A stretch of DNA of 64,000 bases from Bacillus tequilensis KCTC 13622 (GCF_000507145.1 NZ_AYTO01000008.1:248001-312000), one strand, 5' to 3'; positions 26,733-36,520 are shown, counted from the first letter of the stretch. Notes: generated by a model from the sequence alone, not told the origin. Numbers and translations are program-made.

Positions 26733-27080
26733 ATGGAACATGTTAAATACATACTGAAGCAATCCTGGTCGCGCCATACGAGTTCTAAATGGACGGAAGA
26801 ATGCCCGTCATGCGGCCAATGCGGTGTGACGGCATTGGTGATTCAGGATCAACTCGGCGGCGCCATTTTTAAAACAAAGGTCGGTGAGAGCTGGCATTTT
26901 TATAACTGCATCAACGGTGTGATCTATGACTTTACGAGTGAACAGTTTCAGGCGCCGATTGAATACCTGCATATTCCTTCCTCAAGAGAAGAGGCGTTTT
27001 TAGATACAAATGAGGAACAATACCAGCATCTTCGTTCAGCATTTTCCCGCCATATGAACAGCATTTCCGAGGAAACCTGA
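26733..27080 (+). CDS. yunG: Conserved hypothetical protein YunG
   Basis: A 115-residue protein with an N-terminal zinc-ribbon-like CPSCGQCG and a compact alpha/beta remainder (SWHFYNCINGVIYDFTSEQF). ATG 26733 sits behind AAAAAGGAGG; an earlier in-frame start at 26679 has no ribosome site. No experimental function known to me. It is followed closely by yunF. Confidence 0.85.
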   Translation: MEHVKYILKQSWSRHTSSKWTEECPSCGQCGVTALVIQDQLGGAIFKTKVGESWHFYNCINGVIYDFTSEQFQAPIEYLHIPSSREEAFLDTNEEQYQHLRSAFSRHMNSISEET

Positions 27081-27117
27081 AAACACGTGTGATAAACTGG
27101 AAGAGAGGTGAATGATT

Positions 27118-27966
27118 GTGATTTATATCGGACTGACGGGATGGGGGGATCATGACAGCATCTATCCGCCGAAAACGGCCAGCCAGAAAAAATTGCAGGC
27201 CTATTCCTCCCATTTTCCGATCGTGGAGTTAGACGCGAGCTTTTACGCGATTCAGCCGGCGCGCAATAATGAAAAGTGGGTGAAGGAAACGCCGGAAACC
27301 TTCCAATTTATCGTGAAAGCGTATCAGGGCATGACGGGGCATCAGCGCGGCGAAATCCCCTTTGACTCAAAAGAGGAGATGTTTGACGCGTTTAAGGTGT
27401 CGTTAACGCCATATTTACATAGCAATAAGCTCGCCATGGTGCTGTTCCAATTTCCGCCGTGGTTTGACTGCAAGAAGGAGAATGTCGCTTATTTGAGATG
27501 GTGCAAACACCAAATGGGAGATATTCCATGTGCGCTTGAATTCAGAAATCGTTCCTGGTTTTCGCCGCCATTTTACGAGCAGACGCTTTCGTTTATGAAG
27601 GCGGAAGGCTGGATTCACAGTGTTTGTGATGAACCGCAAATCGGAGAAGGCAGCGTTCCGACTGTGCTGCGCGCCACCGATGAAAACAAAACGCTCGTCA
27701 GGTTTCACGGGCGCAACAAGCAGGGCTGGATGAAGCCTGATGGCGGGAAAAACTGGCGTGAGGTCAGGTACTTATACCGCTACAATCAGCAGGAGCTGAC
27801 AGCTTGGAAAAAGCACCTGAATGAGCTGCAGCAGCAATGTAAGGATGTTTTTGTCCTGTTCAACAACAATTCCGGCGGAGACGCCGCGGATAACGGCAAG
27901 CAGATGCTTGAACTGCTTGATATCGAGTACAGCGGACTTGGGCCGAGACAGCTCGATTTATTTTAG
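27118..27966 (+). CDS. yunF: DUF72 protein YunF
   Basis: A 282-residue TIM-barrel-like DUF72 protein, beginning IYIGLTGWGDHD, with the family segment ALEFRNRSWF and a VLFNNNSGGDAADNG end. Function is unknown. I chose GTG 27118, seven bases after GAGGTG; the ATG at 27112 is too close to the same site. yunE follows after 17 bases. Confidence 0.88.
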   Translation: MIYIGLTGWGDHDSIYPPKTASQKKLQAYSSHFPIVELDASFYAIQPARNNEKWVKETPETFQFIVKAYQGMTGHQRGEIPFDSKEEMFDAFKVSLTPYLHSNKLAMVLFQFPPWFDCKKENVAYLRWCKHQMGDIPCALEFRNRSWFSPPFYEQTLSFMKAEGWIHSVCDEPQIGEGSVPTVLRATDENKTLVRFHGRNKQGWMKPDGGKNWREVRYLYRYNQQELTAWKKHLNELQQQCKDVFVLFNNNSGGDAADNGKQMLELLDIEYSGLGPRQLDLF

Positions 27967-27983
27967 AAAAGAGGTTTTTACTG

Positions 27984-28805
27984 ATGTCGTTTGTGATTTT
28001 GGCCGTACTGGGATTAATCGCAGGTACGGTAGGAAGTCTGATTGGGCTTGGCGGCGGAATTGTCATCGTGCCGTCTCTGATGTTTTTAAGCACAGTGACG
28101 CCGCTGTTTCAGGATGTGACGCCCCAGGTCGCGATTGGAACTTCGCTTTTGGTCATTATTTTTACGGGTCTTTCTTCAACTTTGGCCTATATTAAATATA
28201 AAACCGTTGATTATAAGAGCGGGCTCATTTTCTTTATCGGCTCAGGCCCCGGCAGCATGATCGGGGCTTACGTGTCAAAGCTGTTCAATTCAAGCTCGTT
28301 TTCCGTTTGGTTTGGCATTTTTATGATCCTGATTTCATTATCCTTAATGCTGAAAGCGAAAGCCCGGCCGATCAACAAAGCGCACAAAGGCATTATCCGG
28401 ACATTTCAGGATGATGCCGGTGAGCCTTATACGTATTCATATCAGGCTCCTGTCGGCATTGCGATCGCCTTTGTTGTCGGCTTTTTAGGCGGGCTTTTCG
28501 GAATAGGCGGCGGATCGCTGATGGTTCCTGCAATGATGCTGTTATTCCTGTTCCCGCCAAAGGTTGCGGTGGCAACGTCCATGTTTATCATTTTCCTGTC
28601 CTCTATGACAGGGTCTGTTTCACATATTATTTCCGGGCACGTCAATTGGCTGTACGCCCTCGCGCTTGTGCCCGGCGCTTGGTTCGGCGGAAAGCTTGGC
28701 GCCGCCATCAACAGAAAAATGCAGACGAAAACGATCGTGATGATCATGCGGATCGTACTGATTTTGATCGGCTGCCAGCTCATTTACGAAGGCATATTCA
28801 GCTGA
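27984..28805 (+). CDS. yunE: TauE/SafE (TSUP) family membrane transporter
   Basis: A 273-residue membrane protein with two similar halves, each containing a glycine-rich motif (GSLIGLGGGIVIVPSL and GGLFGIGGGSLMVPAM), the hallmark of the sulfite exporter TauE/SafE family. Probably exports an organosulfur or sulfite-type anion; substrate unknown. In line with yunF and yunD, which follows after 19 bases. Confidence 0.88.
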   Translation: MSFVILAVLGLIAGTVGSLIGLGGGIVIVPSLMFLSTVTPLFQDVTPQVAIGTSLLVIIFTGLSSTLAYIKYKTVDYKSGLIFFIGSGPGSMIGAYVSKLFNSSSFSVWFGIFMILISLSLMLKAKARPINKAHKGIIRTFQDDAGEPYTYSYQAPVGIAIAFVVGFLGGLFGIGGGSLMVPAMMLLFLFPPKVAVATSMFIIFLSSMTGSVSHIISGHVNWLYALALVPGAWFGGKLGAAINRKMQTKTIVMIMRIVLILIGCQLIYEGIFS

Positions 28806-28824
28806 ACGATTAGGGAGAGATAAT

Positions 28825-30213
28825 ATGAAGGAGAAGCTCCGCTTATATCATACAAATGATTTGCACAGCCATTTTGAAAACTGGCCGAAAATTGTAGATT
28901 ATATCGAGCAGAAACGAAAAGAGCATCAGTCAGACAGCGAAGAGACGCTCGTTTTTGATATTGGCGATCATCTTGATCGTTTTCAATTCGTGACAGAGGC
29001 GACTTTCGGAAAAGCGAATGTCGATCTCTTAAACCGTCTTCACATTGATGGAGCGGCAATCGGCAATAACGAAGGGATTACGCTTCCGCATGAAGAACTC
29101 GCAGCCTTATATGATCATGCAGAATTTCCCGTAATCGTCTCCAATCTGTATGACAAAAACGGAAACCGTCCGTCCTGGGCGGTTCCTTACCATATCAGAA
29201 CATTGAAAAACGGCATGACCATTGCTTTCTTAGGCGTAACTGTGCCGTATTATCCCGTTTATGACAAGCTGGGGTGGACAGTAACCGATGCTTTTGAGAG
29301 CGTGAAGGAAACCATTCAGGAAGTGAAAGGGCAGGCTGACATCATCGTTTTGCTGTCGCATTTAGGCATTCTTGATGATCAGGAAATGGCTGAAGCGGTG
29401 CCTGAAATTGATGTCATTCTCGAATCGCACACCCATCATTTGCTTGAAGACGGACAAGTGGTTAACGGTGTTTTACTTGCCAGCGCTGAAAAATACGGGC
29501 ATTATGTCGGCTGTGTAGAAATCACGGTGGACAGCATTCAGCGAAGCATTATCAGCAAAACAGCATCTGTGCAGAACATGGCGGAATGGACAGGGGAATC
29601 CGCAGAAACAAAAGCATTTCTCAATGAAAAAGAACATGAAGCCGAGGAGAAGCTGTCCGATGCCGTTGCCGAGCTTGCTCAAGATGCTGAGGTAAAGTGG
29701 TTTGAAGAATCAGAGCTGCCTTTGCTGTTGGCGTACGCGTTAAAGGAATGGTGCGGGACGGATATCAGTATGGTCAATTCAGGTGTCATTCTCGGTCCGC
29801 TGAAAGCGGGTCCCGTGACGAAGCTGGATCTGCATCGCATCTGTCCTCATCCGATTAATCCGGTGGCGGTTTGCCTGACGGGAGAAGAACTGAAAGAGAC
29901 CATTGTTCATGCCGCTTCCGAAAAAATCGAACAGCTCCGCATCAAAGGGCTCGGCTTCCGCGGAGAAGTAATGGGAAAAATGGTGTATGCGGGTGTAGAT
30001 GTCGAAACGAAACGGCTGGATGACGGAATCACGCATGTCACACGGATTACGCTGAACGGGGAAGAGATTGAAAAACATAAGCAATACTCCGTTGCGGTGC
30101 TAGACATGTTTACACTCGGCAGGATGTTTCCGATCATCCGCGACGCCGCGGAAAAAGAATATTTCATGCCGGAGTTTTTGCGGGATCTGCTTGCTTGGAA
30201 GCTTGCGCAATAA
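28825..30213 (+). CDS. yunD: 5'-Nucleotidase-family metallophosphoesterase
   Basis: A 462-residue cytoplasmic member (no signal peptide) of the UshA/5'-nucleotidase family. The N-terminal metallophosphoesterase contains HTNDLHSHFENW, FDIGDHLD, GNNEG and ESHTHH; the C-terminal substrate-binding domain spans about residues 290-460. Likely hydrolyses a nucleotide or nucleotide sugar. Confidence 0.88.
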   Translation: MKEKLRLYHTNDLHSHFENWPKIVDYIEQKRKEHQSDSEETLVFDIGDHLDRFQFVTEATFGKANVDLLNRLHIDGAAIGNNEGITLPHEELAALYDHAEFPVIVSNLYDKNGNRPSWAVPYHIRTLKNGMTIAFLGVTVPYYPVYDKLGWTVTDAFESVKETIQEVKGQADIIVLLSHLGILDDQEMAEAVPEIDVILESHTHHLLEDGQVVNGVLLASAEKYGHYVGCVEITVDSIQRSIISKTASVQNMAEWTGESAETKAFLNEKEHEAEEKLSDAVAELAQDAEVKWFEESELPLLLAYALKEWCGTDISMVNSGVILGPLKAGPVTKLDLHRICPHPINPVAVCLTGEELKETIVHAASEKIEQLRIKGLGFRGEVMGKMVYAGVDVETKRLDDGITHVTRITLNGEEIEKHKQYSVAVLDMFTLGRMFPIIRDAAEKEYFMPEFLRDLLAWKLAQ

Positions 30214-30276
30214 TGAGGTCAGCCCACAACAACTCTGCCCTTCATCATAAAGTGATGAAGGAAGGGAGTGGTTGAC

Positions 30277-30582
30277 GTGGTAAATCTGACACCAATCATG
30301 ATAGAAGGACAGCCTTTTACAGCAGTGACAGTGAAGCTTCCGAAAACGAATTTTATGGCTGTCGCAAATGATCACGGATACATTATGTGCGGTGCGCTTG
30401 ATGTGGCGCTGCTGAATGAAAAATTAAAGGAACGGGGCATTGTTGCGGGTCGCGCAGTCGGTGTGCGCACCATTGACCAGCTGTTAGACGCACCTTTAGA
30501 ATCCGTCACATACGCCGCGGAAGATCTCGGCATTCATGCCGGCATGAGCGGCAGAGACGCGCTTTTGAAAATGGTGAAATAA
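30277..30582 (+). CDS. yunC: DUF1805 protein YunC
   Basis: A 101-residue conserved protein of unknown function (VNLTPIMIEGQPF ... NDHGYIMCGALDV). I chose GTG 30277, nine bases after GAAGGGA; the GTG at 30268 directly abuts that site. A 7-8 bp hairpin (CTTCATCA/TGATGAAG) lies just upstream. Confidence 0.85.
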   Translation: MVNLTPIMIEGQPFTAVTVKLPKTNFMAVANDHGYIMCGALDVALLNEKLKERGIVAGRAVGVRTIDQLLDAPLESVTYAAEDLGIHAGMSGRDALLKMVK

Positions 30583-30622
30583 AATAATTTGGCCCGGCTA
30601 TTACTATGTCCTCTCTTACAAG

Positions 30623-30630
30623 CATACATT
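30623..30630 (+). promoter_or_regulatory. Possible SigE -10 element for yunB
   Basis: CATACATT matches the SigE -10 consensus (CATACAnT). The -35 region is not convincing. It agrees with mother-cell expression known for yunB. Confidence 0.4.
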
Positions 30631-30653
30631 GTGATATGTAAGGGGGGATTTTC

Positions 30654-31421
30654 TTGCCAAGATATCGCGGCCCTTTTCGCAAGAGAGGACCTTTGCCTTT
30701 CCGTTACGTGCTGCTCTTGTCAGCTGTCTTTTTTATCCTGTCAACTACAGTCAGCCTTTGGATGATCAATGGCTCGATTAAACCTGTTTTAATGAGCATC
30801 GGCGAGATGGAAACGAAGCGTGTGGCGACAGAGGTGATCCAGGATTCGATAGAGGATTATATGTCTGACAGTGAAAATATGAAAGATATGTTTCAAATGA
30901 ATTCTGATGAAAACGGAAATTTAACGACAATCGATTTTAATACACAGGTTGTAAACAGCGTGAAAACAAAAGTGACAAAACAGCTCCAGGCTCATCTGAA
31001 AGAGTTGGAAACCCATACCGGACACAGCGGCGCCAGTGAAAATATTATGATCAATATTCCGCTGGGACAGGTGACAGGGAACAGTCTCCTTGGAAACCTC
31101 GGGCCGAAAATTCCGGTTCGGTTCAATTTAATCGGAGACGCTTTTACAGATGTCAAAACCAAAATCAAGCCGTATGGCATAAATAATGCACTTATCGATA
31201 TCAGCATCTTTGTTGAAATTAAAGTGAAGGTTATCATTCCGTTCGCAAGCAAAACCGCTGTCGTCACAAATAATGTTCCTGTATCGATTAAAGCCGTTCA
31301 GGGCGAAGTGCCGCAGTTTTATAACGGAAGCGGCGGTTCAGGTGTCACGCCTTCTGTCCAGCTTCCGAGCGGCAAAGAAGAGGACAGCGCCAATTCAAAA
31401 AATGAAAAAAGCAGCAAATAA
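30654..31421 (+). CDS. yunB: Sporulation protein YunB
   Basis: A 255-residue protein with one N-terminal membrane anchor (YVLLLSAVFFILSTTVSLWM) and an extracytoplasmic domain rich in beta structure; the tail is Ser/Gly/Lys rich. It is a sporulation gene, needed in B. subtilis for correct forespore-related development under SigE. The TTG start follows AAGGGGGG. Confidence 0.88.
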   Translation: MPRYRGPFRKRGPLPFRYVLLLSAVFFILSTTVSLWMINGSIKPVLMSIGEMETKRVATEVIQDSIEDYMSDSENMKDMFQMNSDENGNLTTIDFNTQVVNSVKTKVTKQLQAHLKELETHTGHSGASENIMINIPLGQVTGNSLLGNLGPKIPVRFNLIGDAFTDVKTKIKPYGINNALIDISIFVEIKVKVIIPFASKTAVVTNNVPVSIKAVQGEVPQFYNGSGGSGVTPSVQLPSGKEEDSANSKNEKSSK

Positions 31422-31447
31422 GCCGCCTGTCGAAGAGGCGGCTTTTT
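31421..31447. terminator. Terminator between yunB and lytH
   Basis: AGCCGCCT (31421-31428) pairs with AGGCGGCT (31436-31443), then Ts; it serves the convergent pair. Confidence 0.8.
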
Positions 31448-31449
31448 CG

Positions 31450-32430
31450 TTATTTCTTTTTTTTATATTCATACCGCTCCCACGCCCTCAAATGCGGGTA
31501 TGGATCAAACGACCATTCGGTTTTCCCGTTATCTTTGTACATCCCGTAGTGAAGATGCGGCGGGAACTTCCCAGCGGTTCCCGGCGGTCCGTATCCGGAG
31601 CTGCCGACGGAACCGATCACTTGGCCGGGCTCAACGATTTGTCCTGTTTTAATCCCTTTGGCAAACCCATTGAGATGGGCAAAATAATGATACGTATTGT
31701 TGATGTCTCTAATGCCGATTCTCCATCCTCCGAAGCGGTTCCAGCCCTTCATTTCAACTACGCCGTAGCAGGTGGATTTGACAGGAAGGCCGTAATGGGC
31801 AAAGATATCCGTGCCTTCATGAATGCGCCTTCCCCCGAAGCCGCGTGCATCTCCCCATGTGCTGCGATAGCTGTAATCGGTTCTGATCGGAAGCGGAAAC
31901 GCATGCTCGCCTAAATCAATATGGCCGTAGGCTTTAAACAGCTTCATGAATTCAGATATGATCCCCACTGTCTGATCACGCCGGTAATAATTCCAAAGTC
32001 CGATGCGAATGTTGTCTTCGTCTGTGCCATACGAAAGCAAGTATTGGCTGAACGTATACAAAATATCTTCATCATTGCTGACCTCGGCTTTCCCGTCTCC
32101 ATCACCATCCATGCCGATACCGTCAAACACTTTAATGCTTAACGGCGCATCGTCCTTCGGATTCGGGTTTTCAGGCCCGCTCCAGACTTCATCCGGTATA
32201 TAGATGCTGATGATTCCAGCCTTGTCAGGCAGATCTTTTCGGTTGCTCCGCACATTTTCCTCGTATTGATCTACTGCGGCGAGAGCGTACCAGGGAATCT
32301 GCGTCACAGCCTCGATTTTATGATATAATTCCATCCGTTTCGACAGCACTGGATCTGAAAGCTCTTTTCCAGACGCATAAGGCTCAAACGCAAACAAAAG
32401 GAGAAGAAGAGCGGATAACAAAACTTTCAC
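31450..32430 (-). CDS. lytH: Sporulation L-Ala-D-Glu endopeptidase LytH
   Basis: A 326-residue exported M23 peptidase. A signal sequence (VKVLLSALLLLLFAFEPYASG) is followed by a ~170-residue N-domain and then the LytM/M23 domain with HEGTDIFAH (zinc His/Asp) and PPHLHYG (catalytic HxH). LytH trims muropeptide side chains during spore cortex formation. GTG 32430 with AAAGGAG seven to nine bases upstream was preferred over ATG 32448. Confidence 0.93.
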   Translation of the reverse strand: MKVLLSALLLLLFAFEPYASGKELSDPVLSKRMELYHKIEAVTQIPWYALAAVDQYEENVRSNRKDLPDKAGIISIYIPDEVWSGPENPNPKDDAPLSIKVFDGIGMDGDGDGKAEVSNDEDILYTFSQYLLSYGTDEDNIRIGLWNYYRRDQTVGIISEFMKLFKAYGHIDLGEHAFPLPIRTDYSYRSTWGDARGFGGRRIHEGTDIFAHYGLPVKSTCYGVVEMKGWNRFGGWRIGIRDINNTYHYFAHLNGFAKGIKTGQIVEPGQVIGSVGSSGYGPPGTAGKFPPHLHYGMYKDNGKTEWSFDPYPHLRAWERYEYKKKK

Positions 32431-32655
32431 AAAATAATCTCCTTTCATATTGAATACACATAGTTTGCGGCAAGCCGGCTTAAAAATGTCAGTAATGATC
32501 TTCCCTTGTCGAGAAATTTTTCCTATGTTAAAGTGTCTAAAGAAAAGACTTTCTTTAGTTAGAAAAACATTATTTTTATTGCAGAAATACCTTTCTCGTT
32601 TTCAGAATGTTTCGTGTCAGAAATTGAGTATATTGGATATTGGAGATGATGGGAA

Positions 32656-33552
32656 TTGGCAAAGAAAGACGAACACCTCAGAAAGCCCGAATGGCTCAAA
32701 ATCAAATTAAATACAAATGAAAACTATACAGGGCTCAAAAAACTCATGCGGGAAAATAACCTGCATACCGTATGCGAAGAAGCAAAATGTCCGAATATTC
32801 ATGAATGCTGGGCGGTCAGACGTACAGCGACATTTATGATTTTAGGTTCTGTTTGTACAAGAGCGTGCCGTTTCTGTGCTGTCAAAACAGGCCTTCCAAC
32901 TGAGCTTGACCTGCAAGAGCCTGAACGCGTAGCGGATTCTGTTGCACTTATGAATCTAAAACACGCGGTCATCACGGCTGTTGCGCGTGACGACCAGAAA
33001 GACGGAGGGGCAGGCATTTTCGCGGAAACTGTCCGAGCGATCCGCAGAAAAAGCCCGTTCACAACAATTGAGGTGCTGCCGTCTGACATGGGCGGTAACT
33101 ATGATAACCTGAAAACCTTAATGGATACACGCCCAGACATCCTGAATCACAATATCGAAACGGTTCGCCGCTTGACGCCAAGAGTCCGCGCGCGCGCGAC
33201 GTACGACCGTTCGCTTGAATTTTTGCGCCGTGCGAAGGAAATGCAGCCTGACATCCCGACAAAATCAAGCATCATGATCGGACTCGGCGAAACGAAAGAA
33301 GAAATTATTGAAGTGATGGACGACCTCTTGGCAAACAACGTGGATATTATGGCGATCGGCCAATATCTGCAGCCGACGAAAAAACACTTGAAAGTCCAAA
33401 AATACTATCACCCTGATGAATTTGCAGAATTAAAGGAAATTGCGATGCAAAAGGGCTTCAGCCACTGCGAAGCCGGCCCGCTTGTCCGTTCCTCTTACCA
33501 TGCGGATGAACAGGTGAACGAAGCATCTAAAAAGCGCCAAGCACAAGCATAA
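32656..33552 (+). CDS. lipA: Lipoyl synthase
   Basis: A 298-residue radical-SAM enzyme that inserts two sulfurs into octanoyl groups on lipoyl domains. Both clusters are evident: auxiliary-cluster cysteines C40, C45 and C51 (CxxxxCxxxxxC) and the SAM cluster C67, C71 and C74 (CTRACRFC). The TTG start follows GGAGATGATGGGA. Single gene with its own terminator. Confidence 0.96.
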   Translation: MAKKDEHLRKPEWLKIKLNTNENYTGLKKLMRENNLHTVCEEAKCPNIHECWAVRRTATFMILGSVCTRACRFCAVKTGLPTELDLQEPERVADSVALMNLKHAVITAVARDDQKDGGAGIFAETVRAIRRKSPFTTIEVLPSDMGGNYDNLKTLMDTRPDILNHNIETVRRLTPRVRARATYDRSLEFLRRAKEMQPDIPTKSSIMIGLGETKEEIIEVMDDLLANNVDIMAIGQYLQPTKKHLKVQKYYHPDEFAELKEIAMQKGFSHCEAGPLVRSSYHADEQVNEASKKRQAQA

Positions 33553-33556
33553 TGCC

Positions 33557-33583
33557 AAAACGCCAGATCATCTGGCGTTTTTG
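33557..33583. terminator. Terminator between lipA and yutC
   Basis: AAAACGCCAGA (33557-33567) pairs with TCTGGCGTTTT (33571-33581) around TCA; usable on both strands. Confidence 0.85.
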
Positions 33584-34194
33584 TCATTCCTATTGATGTC
33601 CTGACGGGTTTCCCCATTGGCATTTTCGTTCTCTGAGACAGGGCTTCCTTGCGGGGAGGTTTTCATTTCTTGAATCGTCCCCGACATAATCTCTCTGATA
33701 TCCCTTGAACCGGTGCCGAGATTGCTGTAATTTTCGATCGACTGCATATGGTTTGGGTTATCTGAAATATACACATGATAGTATCGCGGGATCACAGAAG
33801 CCGCTGTTTTCTTCACTTGATCGGCGGTCAGGCTGCGGTTGCTGGAATCGGTTTTGTATACGACAAGCGCTTCCCGGTCGGTCACCAATGTTGCAGCTTC
33901 TTGAATATGGGGGAGCTGAACCGTTACACTTGATATCATGTGAGCGGTTTCTTCCCGGTTCATCACCGGTGTTTTTTGCTGTTCGCCGTCAAATTGTTCT
34001 TTTTGATAGCGGACATAGCCAAATTGTCCGTTCTCATCATGCCTGTTAAAAGCCTCGTTGCGGTCAGAAACATGAATGGGCTTGGTTTGATTCTGCGTCT
34101 GATTCCGGACATTTTGGGCATCATCAAATCCAGCGCTTCCGCACCCGGATAAAAGCCCGGCCAGCAGGCAGAGGCTGACAGCAGTTCGTTTCAT
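33568..34194 (-). CDS. yutC: Sporulation lipoprotein of the YhcN/YlaJ family
   Basis: A 208-residue lipoprotein: signal MKRTAVSLCLLAGLLSGCG with an LLSGC lipobox, then a YhcN/YlaJ-like domain (ADQVKKTAASVIPRYYHVYISDNP). Such proteins associate with the spore or its inner membrane. The start has GGAGGG. Its 3' end overlaps the shared terminator with lipA. Confidence 0.87.
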   Translation of the reverse strand: MKRTAVSLCLLAGLLSGCGSAGFDDAQNVRNQTQNQTKPIHVSDRNEAFNRHDENGQFGYVRYQKEQFDGEQQKTPVMNREETAHMISSVTVQLPHIQEAATLVTDREALVVYKTDSSNRSLTADQVKKTAASVIPRYYHVYISDNPNHMQSIENYSNLGTGSRDIREIMSGTIQEMKTSPQGSPVSENENANGETRQDINRNDKNAR

Positions 34195-34307
34195 TTATCA
34201 ATCCCTCCTCATGTGTAGGGTAGCCAAATCGCATGATTTATTCTTTAGCAATTGATGGGGACGGGGCAATGAATTATGATAGGAATGAGTGAAAAAGAGG
34301 TGAGATC

Positions 34308-34583
34308 ATGATTCTTATTCAAAATGCCGAATTTGAATTGGTGCACAATTTTAAAGACGGCTTCAACGAAGAGGCTTTTAAAGCCCGCTATTCCGATATT
34401 TTAAATAAATACGATTATATTGTGGGGGACTGGGGATACAGTCAGCTCAGGCTCAAGGGCTTCTTTGACGACCAGAATCAAAAGGCAACCTTCGAAACGA
34501 AAATCAGTACATTAGATGAATACATTTACGAATACTGCAATTTCGGCTGTGCGTATTTTGTCTTGAAACGGATCAGAAAATAA
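34308..34583 (+). CDS. yutD: YutD-family small protein
   Basis: A 91-residue conserved Firmicute protein (YutD-like domain), with DYIVGDWGYSQLRLKGF and a C-terminal YEYCNFGCAYFVLK containing two close cysteines. Function unknown. It has AAAGAGGTG before the ATG and is followed by yutE and yutF. Confidence 0.87.
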   Translation: MILIQNAEFELVHNFKDGFNEEAFKARYSDILNKYDYIVGDWGYSQLRLKGFFDDQNQKATFETKISTLDEYIYEYCNFGCAYFVLKRIRK

Positions 34584-34606
34584 ACATACACAAAGGGGAT
34601 GCTGTC

Positions 34607-35041
34607 ATGTATTTTGTTGACAGAAACAAGATCGAGCAAACACTCGGGTTCTTTGAGCACCAGCTGGCGCTATTTAACTCACAAACAGACTGGCAGTCTG
34701 AAATCGGGGGACTGGCGCTTCAGCGTATAGGCCATTTGCTAATCGAATGCATTCTGGATACAGGAAATGACATGATTGACGGTTTTATTATGCGGGACCC
34801 GGGCAGCTATGATGACATTATGGACATACTAGTTGATGAAAAAGTTGTCACGGAACAAGAGGGGACAGAGCTCAAGAAGTTGATTGCCTACCGCAAAACA
34901 TTGGTTCAGCAGTACCTTCTCGCTGACAGCGCTGAGCTTTACAGGCTGATCAAAGCGCATCAGACAGCTCTTCAGGACTTCCCGCAACGGATCAGAAGCT
35001 ACTTAGAAACAGAGCTTGGCCCTGTTTCCGCGTTTAAATAA
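34607..35041 (+). CDS. yutE: DUF86 (HepT-like) protein YutE
   Basis: A 144-residue all-alpha protein of the DUF86/HepT-like family. Classical HepT toxins carry RX4-6H; here the equivalent helix reads YRKTLVQQY with no following His, and there is no MNT antitoxin gene beside it. So it is probably a non-toxin member. The gene sits between yutD and yutF in one direction. Confidence 0.82.
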   Translation: MYFVDRNKIEQTLGFFEHQLALFNSQTDWQSEIGGLALQRIGHLLIECILDTGNDMIDGFIMRDPGSYDDIMDILVDEKVVTEQEGTELKKLIAYRKTLVQQYLLADSAELYRLIKAHQTALQDFPQRIRSYLETELGPVSAFK

Positions 35042-35069
35042 AAACTGGAAACCCACAGGAGTGTTGGAA

Positions 35070-35840
35070 TTGAAAACATATAAAGGGTACTTAATTGATT
35101 TAGACGGAACGATGTACAATGGCACGGAAAAAATCGAGGAAGCTTGTGAATTTGTCAGGACGCTGAAAGATCGCGGCGTTCCTTATCTTTTCGTGACAAA
35201 CAATTCTTCGCGCACACCGAAGCAGGTGGCGGACAAGCTCGTGTCTTTTGATATTCCGGCAACAGAAGAGCAGGTCTTCACGACCAGCATGGCGACTGCC
35301 CAGCATATCGCCCAGCAGAAAAAAGATGCGTCTGTATATGTGATCGGGGAAGAAGGCATCCGCCAGGCAATTGAAGAAAACGGCCTGGCGTTTGGCGGCG
35401 AAAACGCGGATTTTGTCGTAGTTGGGATTGACCGTTCCATTACATACGAAAAATTTGCTGTCGGCTGCCTGGCAATCAGAAATGGCGCCCGTTTTATTTC
35501 CACTAACGGAGATATTGCGATACCGACTGAAAGAGGCCTTCTGCCTGGAAACGGTTCACTGACATCTGTTTTAACCGTATCGACAGGCGTACAGCCGGTA
35601 TTTATCGGCAAGCCGGAATCGATTATCATGGAGCAGGCGATGCGCGTTCTCGGCACGGATGTGTCGGAAACACTCATGGTCGGCGACAACTACGCGACGG
35701 ACATTATGGCCGGCATTAACGCCGGTATGGATACGCTGCTCGTTCACACAGGCGTAACGAAAAGAGAGCATATGACAGACGACATGGAAAAACCGACTCA
35801 TGCGATTGACTCGCTGACTGAATGGATTCCATACATATAA
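35070..35840 (+). CDS. yutF: NagD-like HAD phosphatase
   Basis: A 256-residue HAD-superfamily hydrolase of the NagD/4-nitrophenylphosphatase group: DLDGTMYNG (nucleophile D10, D12), VTNNSSRTP, and the Mg-binding GDNYATDI late in the protein. Probably dephosphorylates a nucleotide or glycolytic phosphate. I chose TTG 35070, after AGGAGTG; the frame opening at 35016 overlaps yutE and has no site. Confidence 0.9.
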   Translation: MKTYKGYLIDLDGTMYNGTEKIEEACEFVRTLKDRGVPYLFVTNNSSRTPKQVADKLVSFDIPATEEQVFTTSMATAQHIAQQKKDASVYVIGEEGIRQAIEENGLAFGGENADFVVVGIDRSITYEKFAVGCLAIRNGARFISTNGDIAIPTERGLLPGNGSLTSVLTVSTGVQPVFIGKPESIIMEQAMRVLGTDVSETLMVGDNYATDIMAGINAGMDTLLVHTGVTKREHMTDDMEKPTHAIDSLTEWIPYI

Positions 35841-35871
35841 AATAAGGGCGCCCCAAAAGGGTGCCCTTATT
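35841..35871. terminator. Terminator between yutF and yutG
   Basis: AATAAGGGC plus CCC pairs with GGG plus GCCCTTATT around AAAA; it serves the convergent pair. Confidence 0.8.
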
Positions 35872-36367
35872 CTGTATGCCGTGCGCGGTGTGCGAGCCTG
35901 CTTGAGGCTGCGGCGGAAATCGCTCCGACAATATCATCTAAAAAGGTGTGGCATTCGCCTGTTGATTTATCATTCAAATGGTTAAGGATTCCGGGTTTTT
36001 CTTTGTCGATGTAACCGTAGTTCGTAAACCCGATCGATCCGTAAATGTTCACGATGGAAAATGCCAGAATCTCATCTACTCCATATAGGCTTTCATCTGT
36101 TTCCAGTATCGTTTGCAGCGGTTCAGACAGTTTTTTCTGCTCGGCGAGGACATCCAACTCAATGCCTGTTAAAATCGCGTTTTGCACCTCACGTTTTGCG
36201 AGAACACGATTGACGTTCAGCGTGCATTCATCAATGGTTAAATCCGGATGATATTTTTTCTGCAGAAAAAAGACAAGCTCGGCAATGTCTGATACCTCAA
36301 CGCCGCGCTCCTTCATCCGTGCTCTTGCTTTTGCTTCCATCTGACTGATTTGTTCGTTTTCTGACAT
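35867..36367 (-). CDS. yutG: Phosphatidylglycerophosphatase A-related protein
   Basis: A 166-residue protein related to the PgpA/LtrC family, with GSIGFTNYGYIDKEKPG and CHTFLDDIVGAISAA in the C-terminal half. The family is linked to phosphatidylglycerophosphate dephosphorylation, but this protein lacks obvious membrane helices, as in other Firmicute short forms. ATG 36367 was chosen; the GTG at 36376 is an alternative adding three residues. Confidence 0.8.
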   Translation of the reverse strand: MSENEQISQMEAKARARMKERGVEVSDIAELVFFLQKKYHPDLTIDECTLNVNRVLAKREVQNAILTGIELDVLAEQKKLSEPLQTILETDESLYGVDEILAFSIVNIYGSIGFTNYGYIDKEKPGILNHLNDKSTGECHTFLDDIVGAISAAASSRLAHRARHTE

Positions 36368-36520
36368 CAGCTTCACCCAATCTTTTTTACTAGTTTATAC
36401 AAAATGTTTGAGATGTTTACGACTTTTTCTTGCGCTTCGTCGGATGAAATATGTATTCATAATTCCGGCTGTGTATGACTACGATGTGATGAGCCCTAAT
36501 TCTACAGGCAGGTGATCTAT

